The notes under the pieces: generated by a model
Told to the model about the DNA's origin: nothing
The model's input: only the letters and a program-made list of their open reading frames with translations
Databases searched by the model: none
Origin: Neobacillus niacini
GTDB lineage: Bacteria > Bacillota > Bacilli > Bacillales > Cytobacillaceae
Direction of reading: 5' to 3'
NCBI RefSeq assembly: GCF_000759675.1
Contig: NZ_BAWM01000046.1
Location: 45,563-109,562, forward strand
Length of the DNA stretch: 64,000 bases
Translations under genes and position numbers: made by a program
Shown: positions 8,559-16,976 of the stretch, one piece after another
Layout: each line of letters starts with the position of its first letter
Position numbering within the stretch: position 1 is the first letter of the stretch

Positions 8559-8588
8559 GTGTTTTTTATTAATGTAAGCGCATACATT
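8559..8588 (+). promoter_or_regulatory. Candidate sigma-E promoter (or cre site) of the MYIYG small gene, copy 1
   Basis: CATACATT at 8581-8588 matches the sigma-E -10 consensus CATACAnT; the -35 region 15 bp upstream is a weak match. The overlapping TGTAAGCGCATACA (8573-8586) also resembles a CcpA cre box. The same block is present ahead of the paralogue at 27013. Confidence 0.4.
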
Positions 8589-8617
8589 GTTAGTATACAA
8601 TGGAGGTGAAACCTTAG

Positions 8618-8806
8618 ATGTATATTTATGGAAAAGATTATATCAAATATTTAAACGATGACAGTACTGGACTATTAACATACGACCAATGGAAAAATAA
8701 AAGCAGTCCACAGGGCTCCGATAAACAGATTTCATCCGAAAGGGTCGAAACAACTAGGTATGCTGAAGGATACTATTCTCCAAATGTTCAAAATAAAAAT
8801 AAATAG
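8618..8806 (+). CDS. Small hydrophilic protein of the MYIYG...YDQWK type, copy 1
   Basis: 62 aa, starting MYIYGKDYIKYLND with a conserved LTYDQWK core and a polar tail. AATGGAGGTG is the ribosome-binding site. A paralogue of the same length lies at 27013-27198, and in both copies the same intergenic sequence leads into ATGATTGGMAAA of the next gene, so the pair of genes was duplicated as a unit. No domain recognised. The shared -10-like element suggests mother-cell (sporulation) expression; this is inference. Confidence 0.75.
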   Translation: MYIYGKDYIKYLNDDSTGLLTYDQWKNKSSPQGSDKQISSERVETTRYAEGYYSPNVQNKNK

Positions 8807-8834
8807 TTTGATTGAATGACATGGCGGAGCACTC

Positions 8835-9278
8835 GTGATGATTGGAAAATCCATAGAAGAAAATGAGGTACTGAATAATATTGTACAAGCCGAGCCCATT
8901 CTGAATCAATCACTAATAGAAGTGATCAACGATTTAGAAGAATCGTTTTCCGATAGACTTCTCCGGTTTATTGACGAAAAGGGAATGACAGATGTTCAGA
9001 CATACAAACGGGCCACTATCGATCGACGTTTGTTTTCTAAGATCCGTAATGAAGAGGGATATACTCCTAAAAAGAAAACCGTGATCGCTTTTACGATTTC
9101 CTTGAAGCTTAACGTGGATGTAACGAATGAATTGCTATCTGCTGGTGGTTACACTTTGTCCCACAGCAGCAAGTTTGATGTCATCATTGAATATTTTATT
9201 AAAGAAGGCAGCTACAGCATCCATGAAATTAATGAAGCATTGCTTACCTTTGAAAAGCACAAATTGAGCATGCATTAA
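8835..9278 (+). CDS. Stand-alone copy of the helical C-terminal domain of the macro-domain protein
   Basis: 147 aa. Residues about 17-140 are about 80 percent identical by eye to the C-terminal third of the macro-domain protein at 51858-52838, sharing LLRFIDEKGMTD, DRRLFSKIRNE and SSKFDVIIEYFIKE. The all-helical pattern resembles an XRE-like helix-turn-helix fold. The macro domain is absent, so this is either a retained regulator or binding module, or a truncation product. Start ATG 8835 sits in a weak ribosome-binding context (GGCGGAG). It follows the MYIYG gene by 28 bp and probably shares its transcript. A terminator follows. Confidence 0.7.
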   Translation: MMIGKSIEENEVLNNIVQAEPILNQSLIEVINDLEESFSDRLLRFIDEKGMTDVQTYKRATIDRRLFSKIRNEEGYTPKKKTVIAFTISLKLNVDVTNELLSAGGYTLSHSSKFDVIIEYFIKEGSYSIHEINEALLTFEKHKLSMH

Positions 9279-9308
9279 AGCTCTTAAACCCTTTATATAT
9301 AATCATTC

Positions 9309-9344
9309 GAAACCTCTGACAATCATAATGTCAGGGGTTTTTCT
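9309..9344 (+). terminator. Intrinsic terminator
   Basis: AACCTCTGACA pairs with TGTCAGGGGTT and is followed by TTTCTTGCTTTTTT. Confidence 0.75.
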
Positions 9345-9547
9345 TGCTTTTTTGACGGGCAAACCACCCCTTTTTTATCACCAAAAAATTAGGTAAGAAA
9401 AAATTCTAGAGTGAGAAGAGGATAAACAGAAATTTAATAGGGAATTGTAAACTACGATTAAGGTGAGATAAAAGAATGGCATATACTTAATAATTAATCA
9501 AAAAGCAATGATTAACATGAAAAATAGTATAGGAGAGATAAAAGAAG

Positions 9548-11644
9548 ATGGAAAAACAACGAAAAAAAACATTTAGCTTGTTACTCATTCTGGTAATGAA
9601 CTTTGGTCTTTTTACTTTATCTAATTCAAGCGTTTCGAATGCGGCCCAAATTATTTCGATTACAGAAACCACTGCTAATAACAGTGGAACCTTAACGAGG
9701 GAAAGGGTTCAGGATATAAAAGCCTCTCCTGCTCCAGGAACAGTTGCACCCGGGACTGAAGTGACATTATCAACTGAGACCCCTGATATTATCATCTATT
9801 ATACAACCGATGGCAGTACTCCAACGGAATCAAGTACAAAATATACCGGTCCAATAATTATAAAAGAAGCAGTACAAATTAAATCCATCGCTGTAAAAAT
9901 GGGCCTAGAGAATAGTGAGATAGCTTCTTTTCATTACACCATTGAAAAGGATGTTATCAGCATTCATGACATTCAGGGGGAGGGGCATTACTCCCCATAT
10001 GCAGGGCAAAATGTAACAAATATTGTTGGGCTAGTGACCTTTGTAGCAGATAACAATAACTTCTATATACAGGAATTAAAGCCTGATAAAAATGATAAAA
10101 CAGCTGAAGGTATATTAGTTTATCAAATGCCTCATGGAGTTAAGGTTGGAGATGTCGTAAAAGTCAGCGGCCAGGTTAAGGAATGTATATTAGAGGGCTA
10201 CGAGGATAAACTTAAAACCGATTTGCCTGTAACAAAAATTAATGCAAACGCCATACAAGTTACCACAAGCAACCAGAAGCTCCCCTTACCAGTTGTTATC
10301 GGGAAAGACCGTATCCCGCCTACAGAGGTAATCGATAATGACAGCTTCTCTGTTTTTGATCCTGATGAAGATGGGATTGACTTCTATGAGAGCTTAGAGG
10401 GGATGCTTGTCCAAATAGAAAATGCAAAAATTGTTGCGCCACAGAAGCACGGTGAAATTGTTGTTATTCCTGGAACAATGAAAACAAATACAAAGGCTGG
10501 GGGTCTGCGTATATCTGAAAATGACTTTAACCCCGAAAGAATCGCTATCAATATAAATGACAAAAGCTTTGTTACTAAAATGGGCGATCGCTTTGAAGGT
10601 CCGATAAAAGGAGTTATTAGCCATAGCTACAGTAACTTTAAAGTACTAAGTAAAAAAGAGGAATTACCTAAGCTTGTACAAGGTTCAAATGAAAGGGAAA
10701 TAACGACAATTATTCCTGATCCTAAAAAAATAACTATTGCATCTTATAATGTAGAAAATTTTTCAACCCGATCCAAAGACTCAAAAGTCACAAGACTAGC
10801 AGAAGCTATTGTAAAGAACATGAAACAGCCAGATATTATCGGCCTGATTGAGGTACAAGATAATGATGGACCAACAGACAGCTGCACGACTGATGCAAGC
10901 AAGAGTGCAGCAGTATTGATAACTAAAATTAAGTCACTAGGTGGACACGAATACCTCTATACGGATATCGAACCAGAAGACAAAGCGGATGGTGGGGAGC
11001 CTGGAGGAAATATCCGTGTAGGATTTCTGTATAATCCAGACCGTGTATCGCTTATGAAAGGCACAAAAGGAACTGCGACACAAGCAATCGGCTTTGAAAA
11101 CCATAGGCTGACTCTAAACCCTGGCCGTATCGACCCAACCAATTCAGCCTTCCATTCAAGTCGAAAACCATTAGCAGCTCAGTTCAAATTTAATGGGAAA
11201 GACGTTATTGTAGTTGCTAACCATTTTAACTCTAAGGGTGGGGACAATCCGTTATTTGGAAAAGTACAGCCTCCTGTATTTCATAGTGAAGAGCAGAGAA
11301 TTAAAATGGCAAATGTCGTCAATAGCTTTGTAAAGGATATTCAGTCAAAGAAAAAAGATGCGAATATTGTTTTATTAGGGGATTTTAATGATTTCGAGTT
11401 CTCTAACCCTTTATTAACATTAAAAGGAAAAGAATTAATAAATATGATTGAGAAGGTTCCAGCAGAAGAGCGTTATACCTATAACCATGAGGGAAATGCA
11501 CAGGTGCTTGACCATGTTCTTGTATCAAATAATATGGCGGCAAATACGCAGGTGGATATTATCCATATTAATTCAGGATTTATGGAGAAACATGGCCGTG
11601 CAAGCGACCATGACCCTGTTTTAATTCAAACTCTTGTGAAATAA
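9548..11644 (+). CDS. Secreted endonuclease/exonuclease/phosphatase-family nuclease
   Basis: 698 aa. A signal peptide (MEKQRKKTFSLLLILVMNFG onward, cut near SNAAQ) is followed by a chitobiase/beta-hexosaminidase C-terminal-type domain (about 58-120, YYTTDGSTPT), an OB-fold nucleic-acid-binding domain (about 140-260), and an EEP catalytic domain (about 395-698) with NVENF, IEVQDND, GDFNDF, LDHVLVS and SDHDPVL motifs, so the active site looks intact. The ribosome-binding site is AGGAGAG. It likely degrades extracellular DNA or RNA for phosphate or nucleotide scavenging. Monocistronic with a terminator after it. Confidence 0.88.
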   Translation: MEKQRKKTFSLLLILVMNFGLFTLSNSSVSNAAQIISITETTANNSGTLTRERVQDIKASPAPGTVAPGTEVTLSTETPDIIIYYTTDGSTPTESSTKYTGPIIIKEAVQIKSIAVKMGLENSEIASFHYTIEKDVISIHDIQGEGHYSPYAGQNVTNIVGLVTFVADNNNFYIQELKPDKNDKTAEGILVYQMPHGVKVGDVVKVSGQVKECILEGYEDKLKTDLPVTKINANAIQVTTSNQKLPLPVVIGKDRIPPTEVIDNDSFSVFDPDEDGIDFYESLEGMLVQIENAKIVAPQKHGEIVVIPGTMKTNTKAGGLRISENDFNPERIAININDKSFVTKMGDRFEGPIKGVISHSYSNFKVLSKKEELPKLVQGSNEREITTIIPDPKKITIASYNVENFSTRSKDSKVTRLAEAIVKNMKQPDIIGLIEVQDNDGPTDSCTTDASKSAAVLITKIKSLGGHEYLYTDIEPEDKADGGEPGGNIRVGFLYNPDRVSLMKGTKGTATQAIGFENHRLTLNPGRIDPTNSAFHSSRKPLAAQFKFNGKDVIVVANHFNSKGGDNPLFGKVQPPVFHSEEQRIKMANVVNSFVKDIQSKKKDANIVLLGDFNDFEFSNPLLTLKGKELINMIEKVPAEERYTYNHEGNAQVLDHVLVSNNMAANTQVDIIHINSGFMEKHGRASDHDPVLIQTLVK

Positions 11645-11689
11645 GGAGATTGATTCCTGTTTAAAATAGCGAGGATTTAGGTTTGATAA

Positions 11690-11750
11690 AGGAAAAAAGC
11701 TTTTAGACATTGCCATATTGGCTCTATGTCGATAAGCTTTTTTTCCTTTC
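11690..11750 (+). terminator. Long intrinsic terminator
   Basis: GGAAAAAAGCTTTTAGACAT pairs with ATGTCGATAAGCTTTTTTTCC, with a loop around TGCCATATTGGCT. Confidence 0.75.
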
Positions 11751-11859
11751 TTTGATTAGGATAGCTTTTTTTTAGGTGCTACTAGACTCGAGGTTCGTGA
11801 AATATATTCAAAAAATATCAAAGTGATTAGAACATCATTGGAAGTATAAATAATATCTG

Positions 11860-12051
11860 AAAGAAAAATGACACGAGTGACGTAGTTATGGGCATTGTGC
11901 GTTCTAGCACCAATCCCGCTAAATAGAGTAACAAACCTTCATCACGCAACGGACCAAAACCTGCCGTGATCACGAGCGCTGGCGGAAGTCCGCTTAAGTC
12001 TTCTGCCAATAATGGCGAAGCATACGGATTTCCATCAGGCAGTAAATGCTC
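11860..12051 (-). pseudogene. Remnant of an alpha/beta-hydrolase (esterase/lipase) gene
   Basis: Minus-strand LPDGNPYASPLLAEDLSGLP followed by PALVITAGFGPLRDEG is the C-terminal half of a fold-3 alpha/beta hydrolase, where the catalytic Asp normally sits in EFDPLRDEG; here the pair reads GFGPLRDEG, so the Asp is replaced by Gly. A stop (12052-12054) precedes it and the downstream part drifts out of similarity and lacks the HGF motif. The rest of the gene is absent. Confidence 0.7.
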
Positions 12052-12112
12052 TTAAGCAAGCTTTAATGCTGTAAACACTATATAGATAGAATATGAGTTT
12101 AGTAGGTTGACT

Positions 12113-12147
12113 CAAAAGCCGTTTCCAGTCAGGCAACGGCTTTTTGG
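12113..12147 (+). terminator. Intrinsic terminator
   Basis: AAAAGCCGTT pairs with AACGGCTTTT around an 11-base loop. Confidence 0.7.
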
Positions 12148-12159
12148 TTTGAAGAACAG

Positions 12160-12183
12160 TTACTACAACTAAAGTTGTAGTAA
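12160..12183. promoter_or_regulatory. Perfect dyad, probable operator
   Basis: TTACTACAACT and AGTTGTAGTAA are exact inverted repeats separated by two bases. There is no T run, so a terminator is unlikely. The TACAnnTGTA-like core recalls BlaI/MecI/CopY-family operators but the spacing is longer. It lies about 140 bp ahead of yrzI and 460 bp ahead of the MFS gene. Confidence 0.4.
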
Positions 12184-12324
12184 GAATTCAATAAAATTAT
12201 TGATGGGAAAATGTATTTAATTCAGTAAGATGTAATTACGAGCTAAAAGATATTTATTCATTTAAAAAAATTTGAATTTAAATACTGAATAGAAATGATC
12301 AAATTGAGGGAGGTGAACGGAGCC

Positions 12325-12465
12325 ATGATGCTTAATATTTTCTATTTAACCATCACGGTCCAAAGACGTGAAATAAGCGCAGAAAAAGCTTTCCATCAAG
12401 AACAGGTTGAAAAACTTTATGAGCAAAACAAAGAATGGCAGGTTATGGTGCATCACTTATTATAA
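12325..12465 (+). CDS. yrzI: YrzI-family small protein
   Basis: 46 aa: MMLNIFYLTITVQRREIS then a charged helix with EQVEKLYEQNKEWQV. The N-terminal hydrophobic beta stretch followed by a KLYEQN helix is the pattern of the YrzI family of short Bacillus proteins. The ribosome-binding site GGGAGGTG lies about ten bases upstream; ATG 12325 and 12328 are both possible. It was too short for a standard ORF screen. Function unknown in the family. It stands 182 bp upstream of the MFS exporter gene; a hairpin GTGTCTTCTGGAGACAC lies between them. Confidence 0.7.
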   Translation: MMLNIFYLTITVQRREISAEKAFHQEQVEKLYEQNKEWQVMVHHLL

Positions 12466-12647
12466 AATGGCTTGGTCCAATAATAATTTTCCTAACGTGT
12501 CTTCTGGAGACACTTATCATGGAGAGTGTGCAAATACTCACTAGACTTTAAACTCCCTAGTTATTCTGCTTACAATGTGACAGTTAATACTGACAGACAT
12601 TAAGACTTTTTTTTAATAAGTATTTAATTGAAGGGTGGTTATTGAAA

Positions 12648-14024
12648 ATGGAAAAGGAAGAATTTCAACAGACTGGAAAGAAATTAATGAGCATTTTGAT
12701 GTTCACACTTGTCCTATCAGCGATGAGCGTATTGATGTTCAACTTCGACCTTCCCGAAATTAGTAAAGCTTTTGATCTTACTACTGCTCAAGTAAGCTGG
12801 GTCACTTCATCGTACGCTTTGATTTACGGAATAGGAACGGTCATATACGGGAAGCTGGCAGACCGATATAAGCTTAAAAATTTGCTAACGTTTGGATTGT
12901 TATTATTTGCTGTCGGTTCAATGATTGGCCTTGTATCCCAAACTTTCGGAATGGTGCTAGTTGGAAGGTGCATCCAGGCAGTAGGAGCTGCTGTTATCCC
13001 AGCAACAGCTATGATGATTCCATTGCGCTACTTTCCTCCTGAGCGGAGAGGTTCAGCTATGGGTACAGCGTTTGTAGGTTTGGCTCTCGGCAGCGCTCTT
13101 GGTCCGGTTATTTCTGCATTCATTGTAAGCTTTGCGCATTGGCGCTGGTTATTCTGTATTCCTCTCTTGATTTTAATTACATTGCCCTTTTATCGTAAAA
13201 ATTTGGGGGATGAACAGGGGGAACCCGGAAAACTTGACTGGGTTGGCGGAGGTTTTCTGGCTGCTGCATTAACCTTGCTTCTTTTGAGCGTTACGACTGG
13301 TACCTGGTGGTTTACTATTGGCGGATTACTCGCTTTAGCGCTGTTCATCATACGGATTCGTTCGGTTTCCGAGCCGTTTATTAAACCTAAGCTTTTTACA
13401 AATAAGGACTATACTCTAAGACTTGCCATAACTTTTCTAATCAGTGGAATTGGATTTTCCCTTTATTTTCTAAGTCCATTGCTTTTAGCTCATGTGCATC
13501 ATCTGTCATCTAGTTGGATCAGTTTTGCGATGGTTCCTGCTGCAGCAGCCTCAGCAATTCTTGGGAGAAAAGGTGGTAAACTGGCAGACTTGAAAGGGAA
13601 TTCGTATCTCTACTTTGTTGCATCTGGATTGTTATTGACCTGTTTTATTTTGCTTTCGACCTTCACGGGAATATCTCCCGTATTCATTGCTATCTTTTTG
13701 ATTTTCGGTAACGTTGGGCAAACCTTTATGATGATTGCGATGTCGAATTCAGTCTCCATGACCTTGCCAAAGGAACAGGCTGGAGTGGGAATGGGACTTT
13801 TATCCATGCTGAATTTCATTGCAGGGGGAATGGCTTCTGGGGTTTACGGTAAGGTGGTGGATTTTGGTTCCAATGAAAATTGGAACCCGGCAAATATCTA
13901 TCCAAACGGTATCATTTACGGCAATATATTTCTCGTTCTTGCGGTATTGCATGTAGGCATACTGTTATTGTACTATTTCAAGTTTGGAAGAGCAGAGAGA
14001 AAAAGCATCCAGTTTGAAGGCTGA
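12648..14024 (+). CDS. MFS multidrug/tetracycline-type exporter
   Basis: 458 aa from the ATG at 12648 (AAGGGTGG nine bases upstream; a TTG at 12642 is the alternative). It has about 14 predicted membrane segments, the MFS motif A-like GKLADRYKLKNLL and a motif C-like region in helix 5, typical of proton-coupled drug exporters of the DHA2 group, with resemblance to TetA(L)-like proteins at the C-terminal half. The N-terminal tail is cytoplasmic. Substrate cannot be told from sequence. No adjacent TetR/MarR regulator; nearby inverted repeats might be regulator targets. Confidence 0.85.
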   Translation: MEKEEFQQTGKKLMSILMFTLVLSAMSVLMFNFDLPEISKAFDLTTAQVSWVTSSYALIYGIGTVIYGKLADRYKLKNLLTFGLLLFAVGSMIGLVSQTFGMVLVGRCIQAVGAAVIPATAMMIPLRYFPPERRGSAMGTAFVGLALGSALGPVISAFIVSFAHWRWLFCIPLLILITLPFYRKNLGDEQGEPGKLDWVGGGFLAAALTLLLLSVTTGTWWFTIGGLLALALFIIRIRSVSEPFIKPKLFTNKDYTLRLAITFLISGIGFSLYFLSPLLLAHVHHLSSSWISFAMVPAAAASAILGRKGGKLADLKGNSYLYFVASGLLLTCFILLSTFTGISPVFIAIFLIFGNVGQTFMMIAMSNSVSMTLPKEQAGVGMGLLSMLNFIAGGMASGVYGKVVDFGSNENWNPANIYPNGIIYGNIFLVLAVLHVGILLLYYFKFGRAERKSIQFEG

Positions 14025-14169
14025 AGTTAGATTAAATTAGCTTCACTCTTACTCATTTTTGGAGGAGATTAAAATGACAACAATTTAACATTTGTTTTCG
14101 TTGGTAGCCATATCAATATAGAAATCTATTATTAATAATCATTTTAAATGTAGAAAGGTGAGGAGAAAG

Positions 14170-14487
14170 ATGATACTTGATTCGTTAAGACAGGAGCTTC
14201 TTAGCTGGGAAGGTGTTAGCGAGCACGAGCATCGGTTTGGTGGAGTGGAATTTCGCTTTAAAAATAAAGAATTAGGTCATTTGCATGGTGAGAAGCTTGC
14301 TGACTTTCCTTTTCCTAAATCCGTTAGAGATGAACTCATTCAGGCAAAACTAGCAGAACCACATCATGTTCTTCCGAACTCTGGATGGGTAAGTTTTCGG
14401 ATCAAAGGAGAGCAGGATATTCCTCATTTATTTAAATTGTTCAAAATGCAATATGACAGAATCGCAAATAAGGATGCTCGAACATGA
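14170..14487 (+). CDS. DUF5519 (luciferase-like) family protein
   Basis: 105 aa from the ATG at 14170, six bases after GGTGAGGAG; the upstream GTG at 14158 lies inside the ribosome-binding site. The sequence (GVSEHEHRFGGVEFRF, LGHLHG, PNSGWVSFRI) matches the DUF5519 family, small conserved proteins often annotated luciferase domain-containing. No known reaction. Encoded alone behind the exporter, with a terminator downstream. Confidence 0.75.
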   Translation: MILDSLRQELLSWEGVSEHEHRFGGVEFRFKNKELGHLHGEKLADFPFPKSVRDELIQAKLAEPHHVLPNSGWVSFRIKGEQDIPHLFKLFKMQYDRIANKDART

Positions 14488-14500
14488 TGTTAAGAAGTAG

Positions 14501-14541
14501 AGTCATCGTTTAGATTTAACGACTCTTGTTTTATTTTTAAG
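14501..14541 (+). terminator. Intrinsic terminator of the DUF5519 gene
   Basis: AGAGTCATCGTT pairs imperfectly with AACGACTCT, followed by TGTTTTATTTTT. Confidence 0.7.
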
Positions 14542-14579
14542 TGGTGAAGTATTTTTACATTAAAAATTAGCTGTTTTTT

Positions 14580-14612
14580 ATAACCCCGTCCTAACTTAGA
14601 ACGGGGTTATGC
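14580..14612. terminator. Hairpin, possible terminator
   Basis: ATAACCCCGT pairs with ACGGGGTTAT (loop CCTAACTTAGA). The stem is strong but the T tract is poor on either strand. It sits just past the 3' end of the minus-strand remnant at 14656-14805. Confidence 0.45.
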
Positions 14613-14655
14613 TTGTTTGAGGTTTTAAATTTAATAGCATTATTGTCACTTTACA

Positions 14656-14805
14656 CTAGTACCAAATAGTTACTGCTTTTTTATAGGCGTCACTATTAGG
14701 AATCGCGTGTATTCCCTGAGCTTGTGCTTTGCGCGGGTCTAAGTCATATACCATTGGTGTATAACATGAAGATGGCCCCTTGTTAACGACCCCATTTCCT
14801 CCTGA
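14656..14805 (-). pseudogene. C-terminal fragment of an unidentified gene
   Basis: A minus-strand frame of 49 codons reads like real protein (YTPMVYDLDPRKAQAQGIHA, then PNSDAYKKAVTIWY and stop). It has no start codon and is closed upstream by TAG. Family not recognised. It is a remnant of a gene once transcribed leftwards. Confidence 0.45.
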
Positions 14806-14831
14806 CTATCAAAAAAGAGGGAGTGAGAAGG

Positions 14832-15032
14832 ATGACTGAAAACAACAAACGTAATCGTGATGGTGGAGACCCTGGTGAAGCTGTAGGAACCGGGGTTGGT
14901 GCTGTTGCTGGTGCTGCCGCGGGTTCAGTTTTAGGTCCCATTGGCACCGCTGCAGGTGCTGTTGCTGGTGGTGCCGTGGGCAACAAGATCGGTGAGCGTG
15001 CCAACGACGACGACACGAACCGAACCAGATAG
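14832..15032 (+). CDS. Glycine-zipper protein
   Basis: 66 aa. A polar N-terminus (MTENNKRNRDGGDPGE) is followed by Gly/Ala-rich GxxxG-type repeats (about 18-55, GAVAGAAAGSVLGPIGTAAG) and an acidic tail. This is the glycine-zipper pattern of small membrane-inserting proteins. ATG 14832 has GAGGGAG upstream; the GTG at 14823 overlaps it. Codon usage is more GC-rich in the repeat. Related in design to the proteins at 40377 and 54430 but not a recent copy. Function unknown; stress-related roles are common for such proteins. Confidence 0.7.
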   Translation: MTENNKRNRDGGDPGEAVGTGVGAVAGAAAGSVLGPIGTAAGAVAGGAVGNKIGERANDDDTNRTR

Positions 15033-15094
15033 AACTAAGTATAGTTCCCTGTAACCTAAAGATTAGAAACGGTAATTTATAATTACCAATAGCA

Positions 15095-15136
15095 GCTAAA
15101 AAGCTTGAGGGAAATTTATCCTCAAGCTTTTTGGAT
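15095..15136. terminator. Bidirectional intrinsic terminator
   Basis: AAAAAGCTTGAGG pairs with CCTCAAGCTTTTT; T runs exist on both strands, so it serves the glycine-zipper gene and the minus-strand remnant beyond it. Confidence 0.8.
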
Positions 15137-15151
15137 TATGTCTATATAGGT

Positions 15152-15271
15152 TCACTTGTGGTTAATATAATCTTTGTTGAATTTAATTTCCTTGAATAAT
15201 ATTTCTGTTCCTCTTGTTAAAATTATCATCACAGCAGCAAAAGCATAGTTAACAAAAGTCCATGTGTAGCT
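15152..15271 (-). pseudogene. C-terminal fragment of a membrane protein gene
   Basis: A 39-codon minus-strand frame reads SYTWTFVNYAFAAVMIILTR then a basic tail ending KDYINHK, like the last transmembrane helix and tail of a transporter. No start, preceded by TAA, followed by a good terminator. Family unknown. Confidence 0.4.
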
Positions 15272-15310
15272 TTAAAAAAAGGTCGGTAATTTATAAAAAA
15301 ATTTGATCAA

Positions 15311-15341
15311 AAATCCTGTTTTGAAATGCAGGATTTTTTTG
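15311..15341 (+). terminator. Intrinsic terminator without an upstream intact gene
   Basis: AAAAATCCTG pairs with CAGGATTTTT, followed by TT. The surrounding 15272-15757 holds no gene I can support. Confidence 0.6.
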
Positions 15342-15757
15342 TTCAGTGATCGGGCCATTTTATTGCACAACACCTTTAAAGAAATTTGGTAATCTATGTT
15401 AAAGTTTAGAAGAGATTGTGAAGGTTTTGACATTCTATTATTCTCAAATAGATAGGTTTCACAGACAATGCTATGCATCAGCATTTTGTAAGTTTTAGTA
15501 TATTAGACGATATTAATCCATCTCTGAAGAAAAGAATAATAAAATTAGCCTAACAATGGTAATTCAAAATCTTCGCCTCCCTAAATAGTTCATAAGAAGG
15601 TATATTTATGAATAATTGGAAAAATATAGGTAATAATTCCCGCCTCCTTTTTCAGCTTCTTAGTCTGATCTATTCATTTCCAAAAAAACGAGAGGAAACG
15701 GCGAAAAATTGTAGAATTCTCTCATTGCATTTACATAAAAAAGTGGGGGGAATTAGA

Positions 15758-16954
15758 ATGAAAAAGGTTTGGAAAGTGTTAAGTTCAACGGCTTTGGCTG
15801 CATCTTTATTTGCAGTGCCGACAGTGGGTTCAGCTGATCCAGGGCCAAGTCCGCAGCAGGGGGAAAATCTATCGATTGAAGGCTTCATCAACTATGAGGA
15901 GCTCGGTAAGAAGCTAGAGCAGATTCAAAAATCGAGTCAAGGAAAAGTAAGTGTTGAAACAGCTGGGTATACGAATCAAGGTCGTGGAATTTATAAGGTG
16001 TCGGTTGGCCACGGCGAAAAGGTTGTGCTGATCCAGAGTGAAATTCATGGAAATGAGAAAACGGGTACGGTTGCGCTCTTAAACATTCTGCAAAATCTTG
16101 GATCCAGTAATTCTCCAGAAGCGAAAAAAATCTTAGACGAGCTTACAATTGTTTTCATTCCGATGATGAACGTGGATGGTTCTGAGCTGAGCCGCCGTGC
16201 GAATGATATGGATTGGGCGGAGGTAGTTGCTAAATTTCCTCAGCTTGCAAATGCCAAGCCTGCATGGAACTATTATTCCTATCCAGGAAGCTGGAATTAT
16301 GATAAGAACCCTGGCTTTGACGTAAACCGTGATTTCAACCCAGATCTAAACTATGTTCCGAAGGCAGAGGATTTCCCGGGAGCATCCAATAAACATGGCT
16401 GGTATATTACGCCTGAAGCACAAACGGTAAGAGATGTGTACAAGGACTTGAAGGGACAATTCGGAAAGGTGGATGTATTCGTGGATCTCCACCACCAAGG
16501 ATTCCCTTATGTAGAGGGAACTGATGATCGGGTGACAATGTCAATATCAGGAAAGTTCGTCACCAATCCAAACAGTCCTGGCGGTGAAAAATATGCTGCA
16601 TACGCGGATAACTTCAATTACGACTTCTCACGCCAATTGAATTTAGCAGTCTATAATGCCTTACAAGCAAAGGGAAATTCGCTCTTTACAAATATTTCAT
16701 TATATGATCAAACTATTGACCTGCCTGGCACTGCTCTAGGATCATTTGCATTAAATGGAAGTGGAACAGTCCTTTTTGAAGTAAGCGGCCAAACGCAAAA
16801 CTTCGGGCAAAAGCAGAGAGGCCAGCTTGTAAAAACGGTTGAAACAGGTCTTATGGGCATTATTAACGGTGTGGCAGATGGATCTGTCAATCAATTAAAT
16901 CCTGAAGATTATGAAGACATACCATTAAGTGTAAGGACTCCAGGTGGATTGTAA
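15758..16954 (+). CDS. Secreted M14-family zinc carboxypeptidase
   Basis: 398 aa from the ATG at 15758, chosen because GTGGGGGG precedes it and a signal peptide (MKKVWKVLSSTALAASLFA, cut near GSADP) starts there; the longer frame from 15608 would bury it. Zinc ligands are in EIHGNEKTG (His and Glu near residue 98) and in VDLHHQGFPY (near 245); the general-base Glu is in LFEVSGQ (near 340). NVDG and DVNRDFNPDL are also family motifs. It probably trims peptides or peptidoglycan stems outside the cell. Monocistronic. Confidence 0.85.
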   Translation: MKKVWKVLSSTALAASLFAVPTVGSADPGPSPQQGENLSIEGFINYEELGKKLEQIQKSSQGKVSVETAGYTNQGRGIYKVSVGHGEKVVLIQSEIHGNEKTGTVALLNILQNLGSSNSPEAKKILDELTIVFIPMMNVDGSELSRRANDMDWAEVVAKFPQLANAKPAWNYYSYPGSWNYDKNPGFDVNRDFNPDLNYVPKAEDFPGASNKHGWYITPEAQTVRDVYKDLKGQFGKVDVFVDLHHQGFPYVEGTDDRVTMSISGKFVTNPNSPGGEKYAAYADNFNYDFSRQLNLAVYNALQAKGNSLFTNISLYDQTIDLPGTALGSFALNGSGTVLFEVSGQTQNFGQKQRGQLVKTVETGLMGIINGVADGSVNQLNPEDYEDIPLSVRTPGGL

Positions 16955-16976
16955 AACTGAGAACAGAGTGTAGATT

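Noticed and set aside
8573..8586. CcpA cre site as the sole reading of TGTAAGCGCATACA
   Set aside because: The match is real but CATACATT fits the sigma-E -10 equally well or better, and the sequence does not decide. Listed as an alternative only.
15608..15757. In-frame N-terminal extension of the M14 carboxypeptidase
   Set aside because: It would place 50 residues before a clear signal peptide; the ATG at 15758 has its own ribosome-binding site.
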